From contig NC_045142.1 of the NCBI RefSeq assembly GCF_008831285.2, positions 23,313,300 to 23,377,299 on the forward strand: a stretch of DNA of 64,000 bases, written 5' to 3'. The position numbers were made by a program, and so were the translations under genes. Source of the DNA: Nymphaea colorata (taxonomy: Eukaryota > Streptophyta > Magnoliopsida > Nymphaeales > Nymphaeaceae). This document shows positions 47,043-59,449 of this stretch, piece after piece. The stretch's first letter is position 1. Each line of letters opens with the position of its first letter. The notes beneath the pieces were generated by a model that had not been told where the DNA came from, made no database searches, and saw only the letters and a program-made list of their open reading frames with translations.

Positions 47043-47252
47043 TGTTTCATGTCAGCCTCAAGAATGATTACCATATATTATAAAAATACTCGCACATAAT
47101 GAGAGATCTTTTGACAACTGTTTTATTGGACAACAGATAGAACGTTCTATCTACCACACTACTGTTTTGCTTATATTGTTAATGATGTTCTTTATGCATT
47201 GTTTGATGGTTTTAAGGACAAAACACCAAGTTCTTTTGTTCCACCTATTTCA
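47043..47252 (+). mobile_element. Truncated gypsy 3' LTR
   Basis: TGTTTCATGTCAGCCTCAAG to CCACCTATTTCATG repeats 45,423-45,641. It is cut at 47,252, where copia 3'-end sequence of segment C starts; ATG is shared at the join. Confidence 0.6.
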
Positions 47253-47403
47253 TGGAAAGCCATTGAGTGGAAAACCATGCTATAACCTTAGATAAAATTC
47301 AAGTTATGATGCACAAACCAATACTGGAAAACCATGTAACTAAAGATTAATAGAACTCACGCTTAGTGGAAGGAATTTAGCGGTCTCATGGCAAAGTGGG
47401 AGA

Positions 47404-47893
47404 TGTTGGATAGTGGCCTTGAGCCCTATCATAGTATTTCGTAACTGCGAGGGGGGCCACTCATAGTTACGAGATCATCTTCAAAATTATTTTCTATATA
47501 TATCCTTTTTTATAAAGTAAAAGATATTCTTTAGACTGTTTATCTCTCTACATATCTCTCACTTGCCCAACCGCAAGTTGGGCAAAGGGAAATCCTGTGA
47601 GGCTGCCTATTTAAGCTCAAAAATACTCTAATTAGGGTTAATGCATTCGTGATAACAAAAGCGTGTATCACCGAAGGAAACCCATGAACTAACTATCTCT
47701 GCTTTGGTTCTCTCTTATTCCCTTTCTTCTTCTTCTTCTTCTTCTTCTTCTTCTTCTTCTTCTTCTTCTTCTTCTTTCTGCAGTTGGGGTTGTCACTGCT
47801 TCTTATCGTGCAAACTGAAGCCGCTAGTGAACCTACTGCGCAAACGAAGAGGTGATTCAGGCCACCGTTTCACTGCAGCTACAAATTTCAATA
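47404..47893 (+). mobile_element. copia 3' LTR, copy C (490 bp)
   Basis: TGTTGGATAG preceded by AAAGTGGGAGA; ends TTTCAATA. The (TTC)n tract at about 47,724-47,777 is the longest of the four copies. No copia coding region precedes it. Confidence 0.9.
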
Positions 47894-48193
47894 AATCAAA
47901 CCCAGCCCAATGCCCAGTCGAATTGGTATATAATTAAATAATTCAGGCCTAAGATAGGAAATGTGATCAGTAGTTTGATACATCAAGAGGGGCGTTCATT
48001 TGTTAATGAGGTACTTAAGGCCGGAGGTCAGACCCTTCTCCCAAAGAAAACCAGGCCTCAAATTGGAGGTTTTGGGTATATAAGTTCTAAAAATCCAGTT
48101 TTTTTTTCACTATTTTGTAATCTTATAGTATTTTGTATTTGTCTACCTTGTGGGTCCCACATCAGAGATCTACAAATACTCATCTACAGGATC

Positions 48194-48575
48194 TATGGCT
48201 GCACAACAAGCTGAGCCAACTCGGGCTCCACTCGAACTAACTCGAAAAAACTCGAGCTCGTGCTTGACTCAAATATGAACAAGTCGAGTTCGAGCTTACA
48301 AAGATACTCAAAATGATAAACGAGTTGAGTTCGAGTTTCAGGAACTCGACTCATTTATACTCAACTCGACTCGCAAACCGGTACTCTATATGATACTGCC
48401 AAAACTGGTTCACTGGTTTTAGCTTTTAGGGTAAAAACAAATTTTCACAAGTTAAACGAGTTAAACGCTTGCACAAGTTCGACGAGTTACATGAGTTAAT
48501 GCTTACATGAATTAAACGAGTTAATGTTTACAAGAGTTAATGCCAAACAAGTTAACGCCTAAAGGAGTTAACGCC
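48194..48575 (-). mobile_element. Truncated hAT-like element, copy C
   Basis: Same start (TATGGCTGCACAAC) and truncation as A and B. Confidence 0.72.
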
Positions 48576-49852
48576 TAAGTATTGAATTGATGAGTTTAAC
48601 TCCTTTAACTTACAGGCCATAAGCCAACCCACATAATTTGGTGTTCTACACTATAAAACATAGCTCAAGGAATCTAATTTGCTGACTTGGTTGATTCCAG
48701 AAAAATATATGTTGTCTAATTAAATGGCAATTTATTATTTGGTTGTCTAAAACAAGACCTAATGCATTGACATCCATAACTCCATTGCCCATTGTAATGT
48801 TTGACACTACAAAAAAAAAAGATGGATCCAGTGACACGTGGAAAATACAAGGCCTGTGAAATGCAACTTTTACCGACATCTAGAGGTGAACATCAATTTT
48901 GACTGATGTCCACAGAAAGAGATTGGTGAAAAGCAGCATTCACTGATGTGTGGCGCAAATATGTCCATGAAGTTGTACTTTTGCCGATGTAATCTAATGG
49001 ACTTCTAATCAAACCAATAGCAACAACAACATAAATCATATTAATAAGAGTGGTTTGAAACTTTTAATGAATGTCATTCAAGTTTAGCTACACAATCCAT
49101 GGTTTTCCCGTCAAATTATTGGTAAACAATATGAATCTAAATGATCTCAAATGGTAAAAGTCTGGATGCATCACTCTTGCGATAATAAAGAAAAAGAGAA
49201 AAAAAAGGACTCATGATCGCTCTTAATTCTTTTGTTTCCTCTTCTTGTTTCTTTTTTTCTCTAATTCTTATTACTCAAATCTACGATGTACCAAATGTTG
49301 CAGATAGCTAAAATTTATGCTAAAATGGAGTCACCAAATAAGCATTAACAATGATTTTATAGAGCAACAAACAGTTAATCATGCTACGACAATGGTTTGT
49401 AGTAATTTTAGTAGCAAATTTTTAATTTTCAGCTATTCATCAACATTCTACATTCAATAAATTCAAATCCTTCAGTCTTAGATTAAGTATTGAATAATCA
49501 TATCATAAAAATCCCTGATTTGGGTATTTGACATATCATAAAGCATATAATGGGTGCACCTCTCAGCACCTTTGACAACATAGGCTGCTACTTGTAGGCT
49601 TCCAAGCAACAATATAGGGACTTGGCAAAGAACATGAGGAGTGGTTTATTAGTAGACTTTGTCCATTTATATCTATATGGACCCTCATTTCCTGGCTAAC
49701 CCAATGCCAATTAGTAACGGCGCTAAGTGTGGGCCACTGCTCATGCAAGCGAACACCAGTCCCAAAATAACTTTGTTATGAGGGAGTTGGATTTGGGTCT
49801 ATCCAAATGTAATGTCCACACCAAAGGCAGGAGAGAGAAGAAAGAGGTGGGA

Positions 49853-50148
49853 GAAGGAGAGGGACGCGCCTCCTTTATTCACGATACTTGCGTCACGTGG
49901 GGGGAAAGAGGAAAAGAGAAAAAGAGAGAGAGTGCATTTGTCAGGAAAGACTTTTAGACCGCTCACACTTTCCCACTCTTTTTATTCGTAAATGGGAGGC
50001 CCTCTCTCCCTCTCATTTGTTTACTTTCTTTATTTTTATTTTTTCTAGCTAACAGTCAAATGAAACATGGGAAAAGTGGCTTCCTCTTTGCTTGCTTTTT
50101 CTCGTGCGAGATTTTCCTCACCTTGATAAAAAAACGTGAAAAGGATAG
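49853..50148. mobile_element. Foldback element FB1, copy C, right arm deleted
   Basis: The left arm is intact to about 50,117. The spacer follows and then the sequence jumps to GGGAGGGAGGCCATAGG, equivalent to the DNA beyond the right arm. A second small loss removes the TATGTCTCATTTGTGG equivalent near 50,205. Confidence 0.83.
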
Positions 50149-53100
50149 AGGGAGGGAGGCCATAGGATTCTTGACCAGTGTCGGGGAGGGAGGCCATACA
50201 AGGTCGGTCGGTACCCACACGGGTCGCGAAAAAATTTTTTCCTTTACATATTAGTGACCCCTAAAAATTTTAAATTTTATACCCAATACCCCTTAGCTAG
50301 AATTTAGCACCCCAATGTAAATAGTGTCAAGCTTACCTGTGGTGTCGGGTTTACCACCCGGATGTAGGGAACCTTCGAAAGAGTAAGCAATAGGAGGAAA
50401 CCTTGCAGCAATATTAATGGTCTGCAGATCCCAATCGTTCACTAGTAGCCTATATTTGGAAATAACCCTTCAACTCATTTTCTGGGTGGCCACATGCCCA
50501 GCTGTCTACAACTCACAAGATCACATGAACATATACGCACAAATATAATGACTCGATTAGGTCGGGATTTGTCCAACACGGGAAACCTCTTTTCAAATAT
50601 GTACATGCTAAAATACATTTTCATGTCATCATTACGTTTAATTTCTTTTTTAATCACTCGATTAAGGACCCAATGAATGGTTTATTATGTTGCTTAATTT
50701 TCTTCCATACCCAACGGGAGAAGAGTTATATTTTCTAGTAACAAATAAGATCATAATGCTTTTATGTTCATATATAAAATATTTTGAATCATGTTTTCTA
50801 AAAGATTTTCAAAACCAATTACACTCTTTAAGGAAGCCTTGGAGACTTAGCCTATGATCTTTCATGAGTCCAAGTTCCTCTCCGGCTTAACCAAAGTTGG
50901 ATATTTTTATGTTATTCATTGATTTCAATTCTCATAAAGACATATACGTATATATATGTGTTGTATACATACATGCACATGACTATTTCTCTTTGTCATT
51001 CTCTCTTTATGATTTTTTTACAAACTGTTGTATACGTATACATGATTATATACATATCCATACATATATAAAAGCTTACAAACTCTCTCTCTCTCTTTCT
51101 AAAATCTTCTTCTCCCTCTCTATTTGATTTAAACCTCTCTTTCACAAGCTTTTATATACATATCCATACATATATATATGTATAAATATGTATGTGAATA
51201 CATATCTCTTTCTCTCTTTTAAATCCTCTGTTTTGTGATTCTCAAAATTTCCTTCTCACTCTTTCTCCATATTCTTCTTATATTCAAGTCTTTCCTCTTT
51301 TTCATTGTTTAAATATTCTTCTTCCTAGACCATTTCATTTGCCGACTTCAGGAAGTCCAAAAATCAAGTAATGACCTAACATTGGAAATCATGCTCGGTG
51401 GTCTACAACCACAATCCATTTTCAAAAACTTTTTTCTTTTCATAAAAATACTTATGATAATTTTATAAATAAAAAATGAGAAACTTAGATACATGTGATG
51501 GTAGGAATGCCTCTAGATGAATGTCAAAGTAAGATGAATGAGTTACTCCTAATCATGTAGGGTCAATGCATCCATACTTTCACATTCACTTGAAAAATCA
51601 CAAATGATCACAAGCATCCCTCTAAAAGAACTTAAGAAAGATGAAATGGAGCTCTAGCTAGTAGCAACCGAATTAAAGCAAAATCTCAAGCCTACTTAAA
51701 TTTTTAAGAAAACATTAAATCGACTTCAAAAGTGATCTTCAAAGGTTTCTAAATTATGTTTGTAAAGATCCTCCAATTCAGGATTTTACTCAAATCAAAG
51801 CAAATGGCTGTTTCAAAACTTTCTCAAAAATTTGGAATATCAAATATTCAATATTTTCTCAAAGACCACATTTAGAATGAAAAAGATGTTTAAGTCAAAA
51901 CAAATTGCATCAAGGATAAACATATCCCTTGAATTGGCTACCTTTGGTAAAGGCGCAGGGAATCATCAATCCTCATATCGACGGGCGAGTCCCTTTCTTT
52001 CTCATTTCAAAATAAAACCTCATTTTTCTAGAGCACTCCAAAAACCAACCAAAAGATTTTTGGGGAAGAGAATATATGACGACCATGATGGGACCTGTCA
52101 TTGTTTGGCTATGATTATCATTGACGCATTTTCACAAACTTGAACATCTAGTATATTACCGATGATAAAGCATGTTACCTTCTTTGGCCTTGAGCCCATC
52201 AGCATTTCATTTCTTGGTGATGGTATTTGCTTTCTTGCATATAAGACAAATTGAGGAGGATCAATCATGTTCACCTAGATATATGTTCAATCCTCAATTT
52301 AAGGCTGGATTAAAAATAATGTTTGCTCTTCTACTTATTTTAATCATCATCTTAGAAAACATTGCATTAGAGACAACCGATTTTGTCTGTTTGCTGATAT
52401 TTTAAAAACACTCCATACCTATTTGTCCTGGTCTTCATGTTACCGGGTCTGGTCATAGGCAGTAGCACAAGACTAAGCCTTACAACCGATTCACACCTTG
52501 AGCGGAAAAGCCCCCTCATTAGTACCATGAGTGGTAATTTGTAATATATCGATGAGTATCCAAGAAGACGTGAATAAACTTTATCTTTAGTTGCCAAATA
52601 AAGGAGTCTATGCTTGTACTAAGCCCCTTGACTAAGGTATGTTGGCAAATCATATATGAAATAATCATAATTGATCAAGCCAAACTCAATTAGAGTTCTA
52701 TGCTCCTTTTTCAAATATATGCATGTGACTTTAGAATGTGTTAAATGCTTATCATTGCATGATAAGTGCATGTATGTCTTCAATACACCCCTTGATCAAT
52801 TCAATAATTTTACAATTCATCTTCCTCATTTAAATCAATGTCTTCTTTGATCATCTTTACTTAGTTATATGCTCATGCTTTAACCCTAGATCATCTTTAC
52901 TTAGTTATATGCTCATGCTTTAACCCTACTAACTAAGTGAGATTGATTTTTCAAATTCTCTTGTTTGGCAAGTCCATTTTTTAAAAATTTGCTTCAAAAT
53001 CTATATTTTGTCACACCTTGTCAATCTCTCATTTTTCTAACATTTTATTCTTGAACATGATAGCCATCTATTGGCTCAATTACCAAGTTTGCTTGACTAT

Positions 53101-53783
53101 GCCAAATAATTTCATAGTTTCAATACCCATAGTATGTCTTTCTTCCCATTTTACTACTTCCATAATTTTATTGGGTCATCAATTATTCCTTGGCACGTCC
53201 AATTTTTTAGAGTTGCTACGAAATCTATATTTCATCATACATTGTCAATCTCTCATTTACTTAGCATGTTTGCTCATGTTTTAAAAACTCTCTATACCTA
53301 TTTGTCTCGGCCATCATGTTGCTGGACTTGGTCATAGCCAGTAACACAAGATTAAGTCTTACAACTGGATCACACCTTGGACGAAAAAACTCGCTCGTTA
53401 GTACCATGAGTGGTAACTTGTGGTATATCGATGAGTGTCCAAAAAGAAGTAGACAAACCTTACCTTAGTTCCCAAATGAAGGAGTCTACGCTCGTACTAA
53501 GCTTCTCGGCTAAGTTATCTTGGCATATCATATATGGAATTACCCTTATTTTCCAAATGAAGAAGTGCTTTTTAATGTTTTCTCATTTGAAGATTTAGAG
53601 CTTTTCCTTACCTTTTTCTCTTCATTTCTTTCCTCTTCTTTTTCTCCAACCTTAAGAGCAAGCTTCTACATGCTCAAACTCTTCAAGGGAGCATGAAGAG
53701 ACCTCTTGAAGGGATATTTTCATCAATTTAGAGCTTCGTTTAAGGCAACCTTAGGATCATCATCTTGGAGCTTCATTTTTAAT
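50149..53783. repeat. Repeat block Q and downstream, copy C
   Basis: Collinear with A 7,500-11,107. Non-coding as far as I can see. It contains both direct repeats of the 840-bp pair (52,385-52,660 and 53,265-53,560). Confidence 0.75.
52849..52928. repeat. Perfect 40-bp tandem duplication, private to C
   Basis: GATCATCTTTACTTAGTTAT plus a further 20 bp is repeated exactly once head-to-tail (52,849-52,888 and 52,889-52,928). A has a single copy at about 10,207-10,246. Confidence 0.93.
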
Positions 53784-54149
53784 ATATCCTTTTTTATAAA
53801 GTAAAAGATATTCTTTAGACTGTTTACCTCTCTACATATCTCTCACTTGCCCAATCGCAAGTTGCGCATAGGGAAATCCTGTGAGGCTGCCTATTTAAGC
53901 TCAGATATACTCTAATTAGGGTTAATGCATACCCTAACCGTGTATCACCGAAGGAAACCCATGAACTAACTATCTCTGCTTTGGTTCTCTCTTCATCCCT
54001 TTCTTCTTCTTCTTCTTCTTCTTCTTCTTCTTTCTGCAGTTGGGGTTGTCACTGCTTCTTACCGTGCAAACTGAAGCCGCTAGTGAACCTACTGCGCAAA
54101 CGAAGAGCTGATTCAGGTGACCGTTCCGCTGCGGCTACAAATTTCAATA
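53784..54149 (+). mobile_element. 5'-truncated copia LTR, copy D
   Basis: Matches the LTR from ATATCCTTTTTTATAAAG to the TTTCAATA end. The first ~90 bp including TGTTGG are missing. The (TTC)n tract (about 54,000-54,032) is the shortest of the four. Confidence 0.85.
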
Positions 54150-54445
54150 ACTCAAACCCAGCCCAATGCCCAGCTGAATTCGTATATAATTAAATAATTC
54201 AGGCCTAAGATAGGAAATGTGATCAGTAGTTTGATACGTCAAGAGGGGTGTTTATTTGTCAACGAGGTACTTAAGGTCGGAGGTCAAACCCTTCTCCCAA
54301 AGAAAACCGGGCCTCAAATTGGAGGTTTTGGATACATAAGTTCTAAAAATCCACTTTTTTTTTGCACTATTCTATAATATTATTTTGTATTTGTTTACCT
54401 TGTGGGTCCCACATCAGAGATCTACAAATACTCATCTAGAGGATC

Positions 54446-54830
54446 TAAGGCTGCACAACGAGCTGAGCCAACTCGGGCTCCACTCGAACTAGCTCGAAAA
54501 AACTCGAGCTCGTGCTTGACTCGATTATGAACGAGTCGATTTCGAGCTTACAAACATACCCAAAATGATAAACGAGTTGAGTTCGAGTTTCAGGAATTCG
54601 ACTCATTTATACTCGACTCGGCTCGCAAACCAGTACTCTATATAATACTGCCAAAACTGGTTCACTGGTTTTAGCTTTTAGGGTAAAAACAAATTTTCAC
54701 AAGTTAAACGAGTTAAACGCTTGCACGAGTTCAACGAGTTACATGAGCTAACGCTTACATGAATTAAACGAGTTAATGTTTACAAGAGTTAATGCCAAAC
54801 AAGTTAATCCCTAAAGGAGTTAACGCCTAA
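54446..54830 (-). mobile_element. Truncated hAT-like element, copy D
   Basis: Starts TAAGGCTGCACAACGAGC. It keeps more CG dinucleotides (AACGAGC, CTCGACTCGGCTCG) than A-C and is closest to the complete element at 60,053-60,748. Confidence 0.72.
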
Positions 54831-56121
54831 GTATTGAACTGATGAGTTTAATTCCTTTAACTTAAAGGCCTTAAGCCAACCCGCATAATTTGGTGTTCTA
54901 CAATATAAAACATAGCTCGAGGAATCTAATTCGCTGACTTGGTTGATTCCAAAAAAATATATGTTGTCTAATTAATTGGAAATTTATTATTTCGTTGTCC
55001 AAAACAAGACCTAATGCATTGACATCCATAATCCATTGCCCATTGTAATGTTTGACACTACAAAAAAAAAGATGGATTCAGTGACACGTGGAAAATACAA
55101 CGCCTGTGAAATGCAACTTTTATCGACATCCAGAGGTGAACATCAATTTTGACTTATGTCCACAGAAAGACATTGGTGAAAAGCTGCATTCATTGACGCG
55201 TGGCGCAAGTATCTCCATGAAGTTGTACTTTTACCGATGTCATCTAATGGACTTCTAATCAAACTAATAGCAACAACAACATAAAAAATATTAATAAGAT
55301 TGGTTTGAAACTTTTAATGAATGTCATTCAAGTTTAGCTACACAATCCATGGTTTTCCCGTCAAATTATTGGTAAACAATATGAACTTCTAAATGATCGC
55401 AAGTGGTAAAAGTCTGAATGCATCACTCTTGCGATAATAAAGAAAAAGAGAAAAAAAAGTCATGATCGCTCTTAATTCTTTTGTTTCCTCTTCTTGTTTC
55501 TTTTTTTTTCATTCTTATTTCTCAAATCTATGGTGTACCAAATGTTGCAGATAGCTAAAATGAAAATTTATGTTAAAATGGAGTCACCAAATAAGCATTA
55601 ACAGTGATTTTATACAGCAACAAACAGTTAATCATGCTACAACAATGGTTTATAGTAATATTAGTAGCAAATTTTTAATTTTCAGCTATTCAGCAACTTT
55701 CTGCATTCAATAAATTCAAATCCTTTAGTCTTAAATTAAGTATTGAATAATCATGTCATAAAAATCCCTGATTTGGATATTTGACATATCATAAAGCATA
55801 TAATGGGTGCACCTCTCAGCACCTTTGACAACATAGGCTGCTACTTGTAGGCTTCCAAGCAACAATCTAGGGACTGGACAAAGAACATGAGGACTGGTTT
55901 ATTAGTAGACTTTGTCCATTTCTATCTATATGGACCCTCATTTCTTGGCTAACCCAATGCCAATTAGTAATGGTGCTAAGTGTGGGCCACTGCTCATGCA
56001 AGCCGAAACCAGTCCCAAAATAACTTTATTATGAGGGAGTTGGATTTGGGTCTAGCCAAATGTAATGTCCACACCAAAGGCAGGAGAGAGAAGGAAGAGG
56101 TGGGAGAAGGAAGAGGTGGGA

Positions 56122-56568
56122 GAAGGAAAGGGACGCGCCTCCTTTATTCACGATTCTTGTGTCACGTTGGGGGAAAGAGGGAAAGAGAGAGAGTGCACTT
56201 GTTTGGGGAGACTTTTAGACCGCTCACAGTTTCTCACTTTTTTATTCGTGAATGTGTGGCCCTCTCTTCCTCGCATTTGTTTACTTTCTTTATTTTTATT
56301 TTTTCTAGCAGACAGTAAAACGAAACACCCGGGAAATGACAGGGAAAAGCAAGCAAAGAGGAAGCCACTTTTCCACTCATTTCCCACTCATTTCTCATGT
56401 GTTTCGTTTGACTGTCTGTTAGAAAAAATAAAAATAAATGAGAGGGAGAGAGGGCCACCTGTTCACGAATAAAAAGAGTGGGAAAGAGAGAGTTCCAAAC
56501 AAACGCACTCTCTCTCTTTCCCTCTCTCCTCCCACACGATGCGAGAGTCATGAATATCCCTCTCCTTC
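56122..56568. mobile_element. Foldback element FB1, copy D, internally shortened
   Basis: Both ends are present, but the centre (AAAGTGGCTTCC to the spacer) is lost on the left side, leaving arms of unequal length in 447 bp. Confidence 0.8.
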
Positions 56569-57060
56569 ATTATTTGATTTCTTGATTCAATAAAAGAGGA
56601 ACCACACTTACACTCGTCATTTCATTGTATAGTAACAAAAATGATAAAAAATTATATCAATCAAACAAAACCCTATGCATTAATTGGATGGTAAAAAAAT
56701 GACAAAAACTTGATTTTGGTAAAGTACCATCCAAGTTTCGAGCAGTGGTGGGAAGAGAGAGAGAAACAGAGAAAAAGAGCCATACAAGGTCGGTCGATGT
56801 CTCGTTTATGGGCAATGGAAAGGGTAGCCACACGGGTCGCGAATTTTTTTTTTTCCTTTGCATATTAGTGACCCTTAAAAGTTTTAAATTTTATACTCAG
56901 TACCCCTTAGCTAGAATTTAGCACCCCAGTGTAAATAGTGTCACTCTTACCTGTGGTGTCGGGTTTACCACCCGAATGTAGGGAACCTTGGAAAGAATAA
57001 GCGATATGAGGAAACATTGCAGCAATAGGAACGGTCTGCAGATCCCAATCGTTCACTAGT

Positions 57061-57169
57061 AGCCTATATTTGGCAATAACCCTTCAACTCATTTTCTGGG
57101 TGGCCACATGCCCTGCTGTCTACAACTCACAATCTCACATGAACATCTATGCACAAATATAAAGACAAA

Positions 57170-57217
<48 letters not shown>

Positions 57218-57362
57218 GAATAGAGAGAAAGAATGTGTGTGTGAGAGAGACATGGAGAGGAAGAAAATTTGTTTATTGACATGTTCATGTAAGCTTGTGA
57301 GTTGTAGACAGCAGGGCATGTGGCCACCCCTCAAAATGGTTGGAGGTTTGCCAAATATAGGC
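57061..57362. repeat. Hairpin with TA-rich core at the end of copy D
   Basis: Arms 57,061-57,147 and 57,279-57,362 are inverted copies (GGTGGCCACATGCCCTGCTG and its mirror CAGCAGGGCATGTGGCCACC). The core holds a TA tract (57,173-57,213) and a GTGTGTGAGAGAGA run. In A-C only the left arm is present. Confidence 0.88.
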
Positions 57363-57504
57363 GACAAGTCCAAGTTTGCTTCATTGAAATAATGTTTGAA
57401 ACTAGATTAACTCCTTCCTTTGATAAAGAAAGAACGATATATTTATATATATATATATATATAAGCATGTAATGTCCACATGAGTAGTGCATGTGAGACT
57501 TGTA
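57363..57504. repeat. Repeat-R tail and TA microsatellite
   Basis: AAGTTTGCTTCATTGAAATAATG and TTTGATAAAGAAAGAACGAT resemble 58,840-58,930; a TA tract lies at 57,438-57,463. Confidence 0.55.
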
Positions 57505-58385
57505 TCGTTAGGCTCAAACCAACTTGACCGTCGTGATCATCATTATCATCATGGCACTCCTGATTTGCCTCCCTTTGCAGAAACAAAGGAGAGAAGAGGA
57601 GGAGGAGCTGGCTAAGAAAATGAAGCATTTTTCTTTATCGTTTAGCATTTGGCGTTCTTGGTGTCGTCTATCTATGGTTTGCTTCTCTCTCTTCTTCTCA
57701 TACTGGATTCCAACGATGCACAATTAATTAAGAAGAAAAATTACCAAAAAAGATTTTAAGAAGGAAGCAACCAATAAGCAAAGAATGAAATAAATTGACA
57801 CCAAAGAATCAAATATCAACAACAAATCTCTCTTCAAAGAGAAAAAAAACCATAACTACAGGTGAAAAGCATTTTGAACATGAAATGTTTGGAGAAAAAG
57901 GAAGCTCCAAAATGAGAAAGAGCGAGAGAAAACCAGACTATAGAGAGGCCACACCAATAACGCTAAATAATAAACCAGAGATGAAAAATGTTTCCATTTT
58001 GCTGTCATCTCCTCCTCAATTTCTTTTCTTTGTACAAACAAATGGAAGAAAAGCATGATCTCTAGGTTGATAATAATGATGATGATAGTGATGCTGTTGT
58101 TTGGATCTTAAAGTTAGTAGTCTAATGCTAAATTCTCTGCTTCATTCGACCGTAAACTCTAAGTCCCAACCACCAACTTCACCGTTATGATCATCGTTGT
58201 CATCATGGCAATCCTGATTTCCCTCCCTTTGTAGAAACAAAGGAGAGAAGAGGAGGAGGAGCTGGCAAGAAAATGAAGCATTTTTCTCTGTCGTTTAGCA
58301 TTTGGCATTCTTGGTGTGGTCTATGGTCTGCTTTTCTCTCTTCTTCTCGTACTTGCTTCCAACAGTGCAGAATAAGGCTGAAGAA
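57505..58385. mobile_element. Compound foldback element (three arms)
   Basis: Arms 57,505-57,727 and 58,160-58,385 are direct copies (CCTCCCTTTG(C/T)AGAAACAAAGG, GAAAATGAAGCATTTTTCT). The middle arm, about 57,850-58,110, is an inverted diverged copy (GAAAAATGTTTCCATTTTG, GATAATAATGATGATGATAG). The small ORFs on both strands are arm mirror images. A related inverted arm lies at 62,510-62,740. Confidence 0.7.
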
Positions 58386-58940
58386 GAAGAAGAAGAAGAA
58401 GAAGATTGGTGGAGTTTGGGGAAAAAGTGTGTTCACAAATAAAATAAATTAGAAGGAAAAACCAATTTAAAGTGGTTTGGTGTCTAAACGCTTGCATCCA
58501 CGGAAGGCTGCACCCATCGACCTTATGTTTGACAATGTGCATCATCTCATTATATAAAGCAGTCATACTTCCAAAGTTGCCCTGTATTTTGATGAGTCGT
58601 TAAATTGTGTTTTATTATCATTAAATGCAACATATTTTTCATTTACAACACCATGATCTTTTTCCGTTCCAATTTTATTTGATTTCCTTGCAGGGACAAG
58701 CACCATGATCTTTTACCATAAAAATAAAAATCTTCTATTAATCTTTTCACCTTCATTTTAGCTTGGCCTTTAATATGTTCATTCTAAATTTGATGCCATA
58801 TTTTATTGCTTTCAGTCCTCCTTCAAACTTGATGACTACTCAAGTCCCAGTTTGCTTTATAAGACGTTGTTTGAAACTCTATTTAGTCCTTCATTTGATA
58901 AAGAAAGCAATTATCTCTATGCTCATTTAAAGACATCCTC
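58386..58940. repeat. Dispersed repeat R, copy 3
   Basis: (GAA)n run, CAATTTAAAGTGGTTTGGTG, CATTATATAAAGCAGTCATAC, TTTTTCATTTACAACACC and GATAAAGAAAGCAATTATC follow the order of the other R copies. Non-coding. Confidence 0.65.
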
Positions 58941-59007
58941 GGCTTAATTCTTCTTCAACAAGCAGCCCACTTTGACATAAGAAGCAATTTAATGCGGATG
59001 TGGTTAG

Positions 59008-59449
59008 TGTTGGAGTTGAAGCAGCAAAAGACGTCTGCAGCCTCATCTATCGTCTCAGCAAGTCACCGGCGGAGGCTCCAAGGTCGTCCACACATGAGTG
59101 CCATGATGCAGTAGCAGCTGCTGAAAAAGAAAAATAAGAGACGAAGGAGACGAAGCCAAAGCAGAGATCAACAGGTTTGCTTCTATGAGGCTCGATTAGG
59201 GTAATCCAATCGGATTAAACCCTAGATTGAGTAGTGCTGGGCCTAAATAACCAACCTTATAGGTTTTCCGCATGCCTACCTCACGGTTACAGCTAATGAG
59301 AGATTTTCGGAGAAACAGGTAACCTAAATGTCAAATCTCTTAATAAAATCTTTTATTTAAAAAATGTTTGCAAGTTAATTTCGCAACTACAAATGGACCC
59401 CCTCGCGGTTACAAGATGAAGGGATAGGGCTCATATTCACTATCCAACA
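59008..59449 (-). mobile_element. Solo copia LTR, minus strand (442 bp)
   Basis: On the minus strand it starts TGTTGGATAGTGAATATG and ends ...CTTCAACTCCAACA, with GTAACCGCGAGGGGG-like, GGTTATTTAGGCCC and GGGTTTAATCCG blocks as in the other LTRs. No internal sequence adjoins either end. Flanks are GTTAG before and ATTAG after, a possible 5-bp target duplication with one mismatch. Confidence 0.8.

Larger units (their letters stand above)
47253..53783. repeat. Segmental duplication, copy C (partial)
   Basis: Collinear with A about 4,156-11,107. It begins inside the copia 3' non-coding end, about 150 bp before the LTR, and ends within AT-rich DNA where D begins. It retains the 9,300-10,215 equivalent that B lost, and the 27-bp stretch that A lost. 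Confidence 0.9.
53784..57130. repeat. Segmental duplication, copy D (partial, most diverged)
   Basis: Begins in the LTR at the A 4,403 equivalent and runs to the A 7,890 equivalent, where it enters the hairpin at 57,061-57,362. The join to C reads TTTTTAATATATCC, with AATAT-type overlap between the two parents. Confidence 0.87.

Noticed and set aside
56065-56472. 135-codon plus-strand ORF in segment D
   Set aside because: It crosses both arms of the FB1 foldback and has no counterpart frame in A or B.
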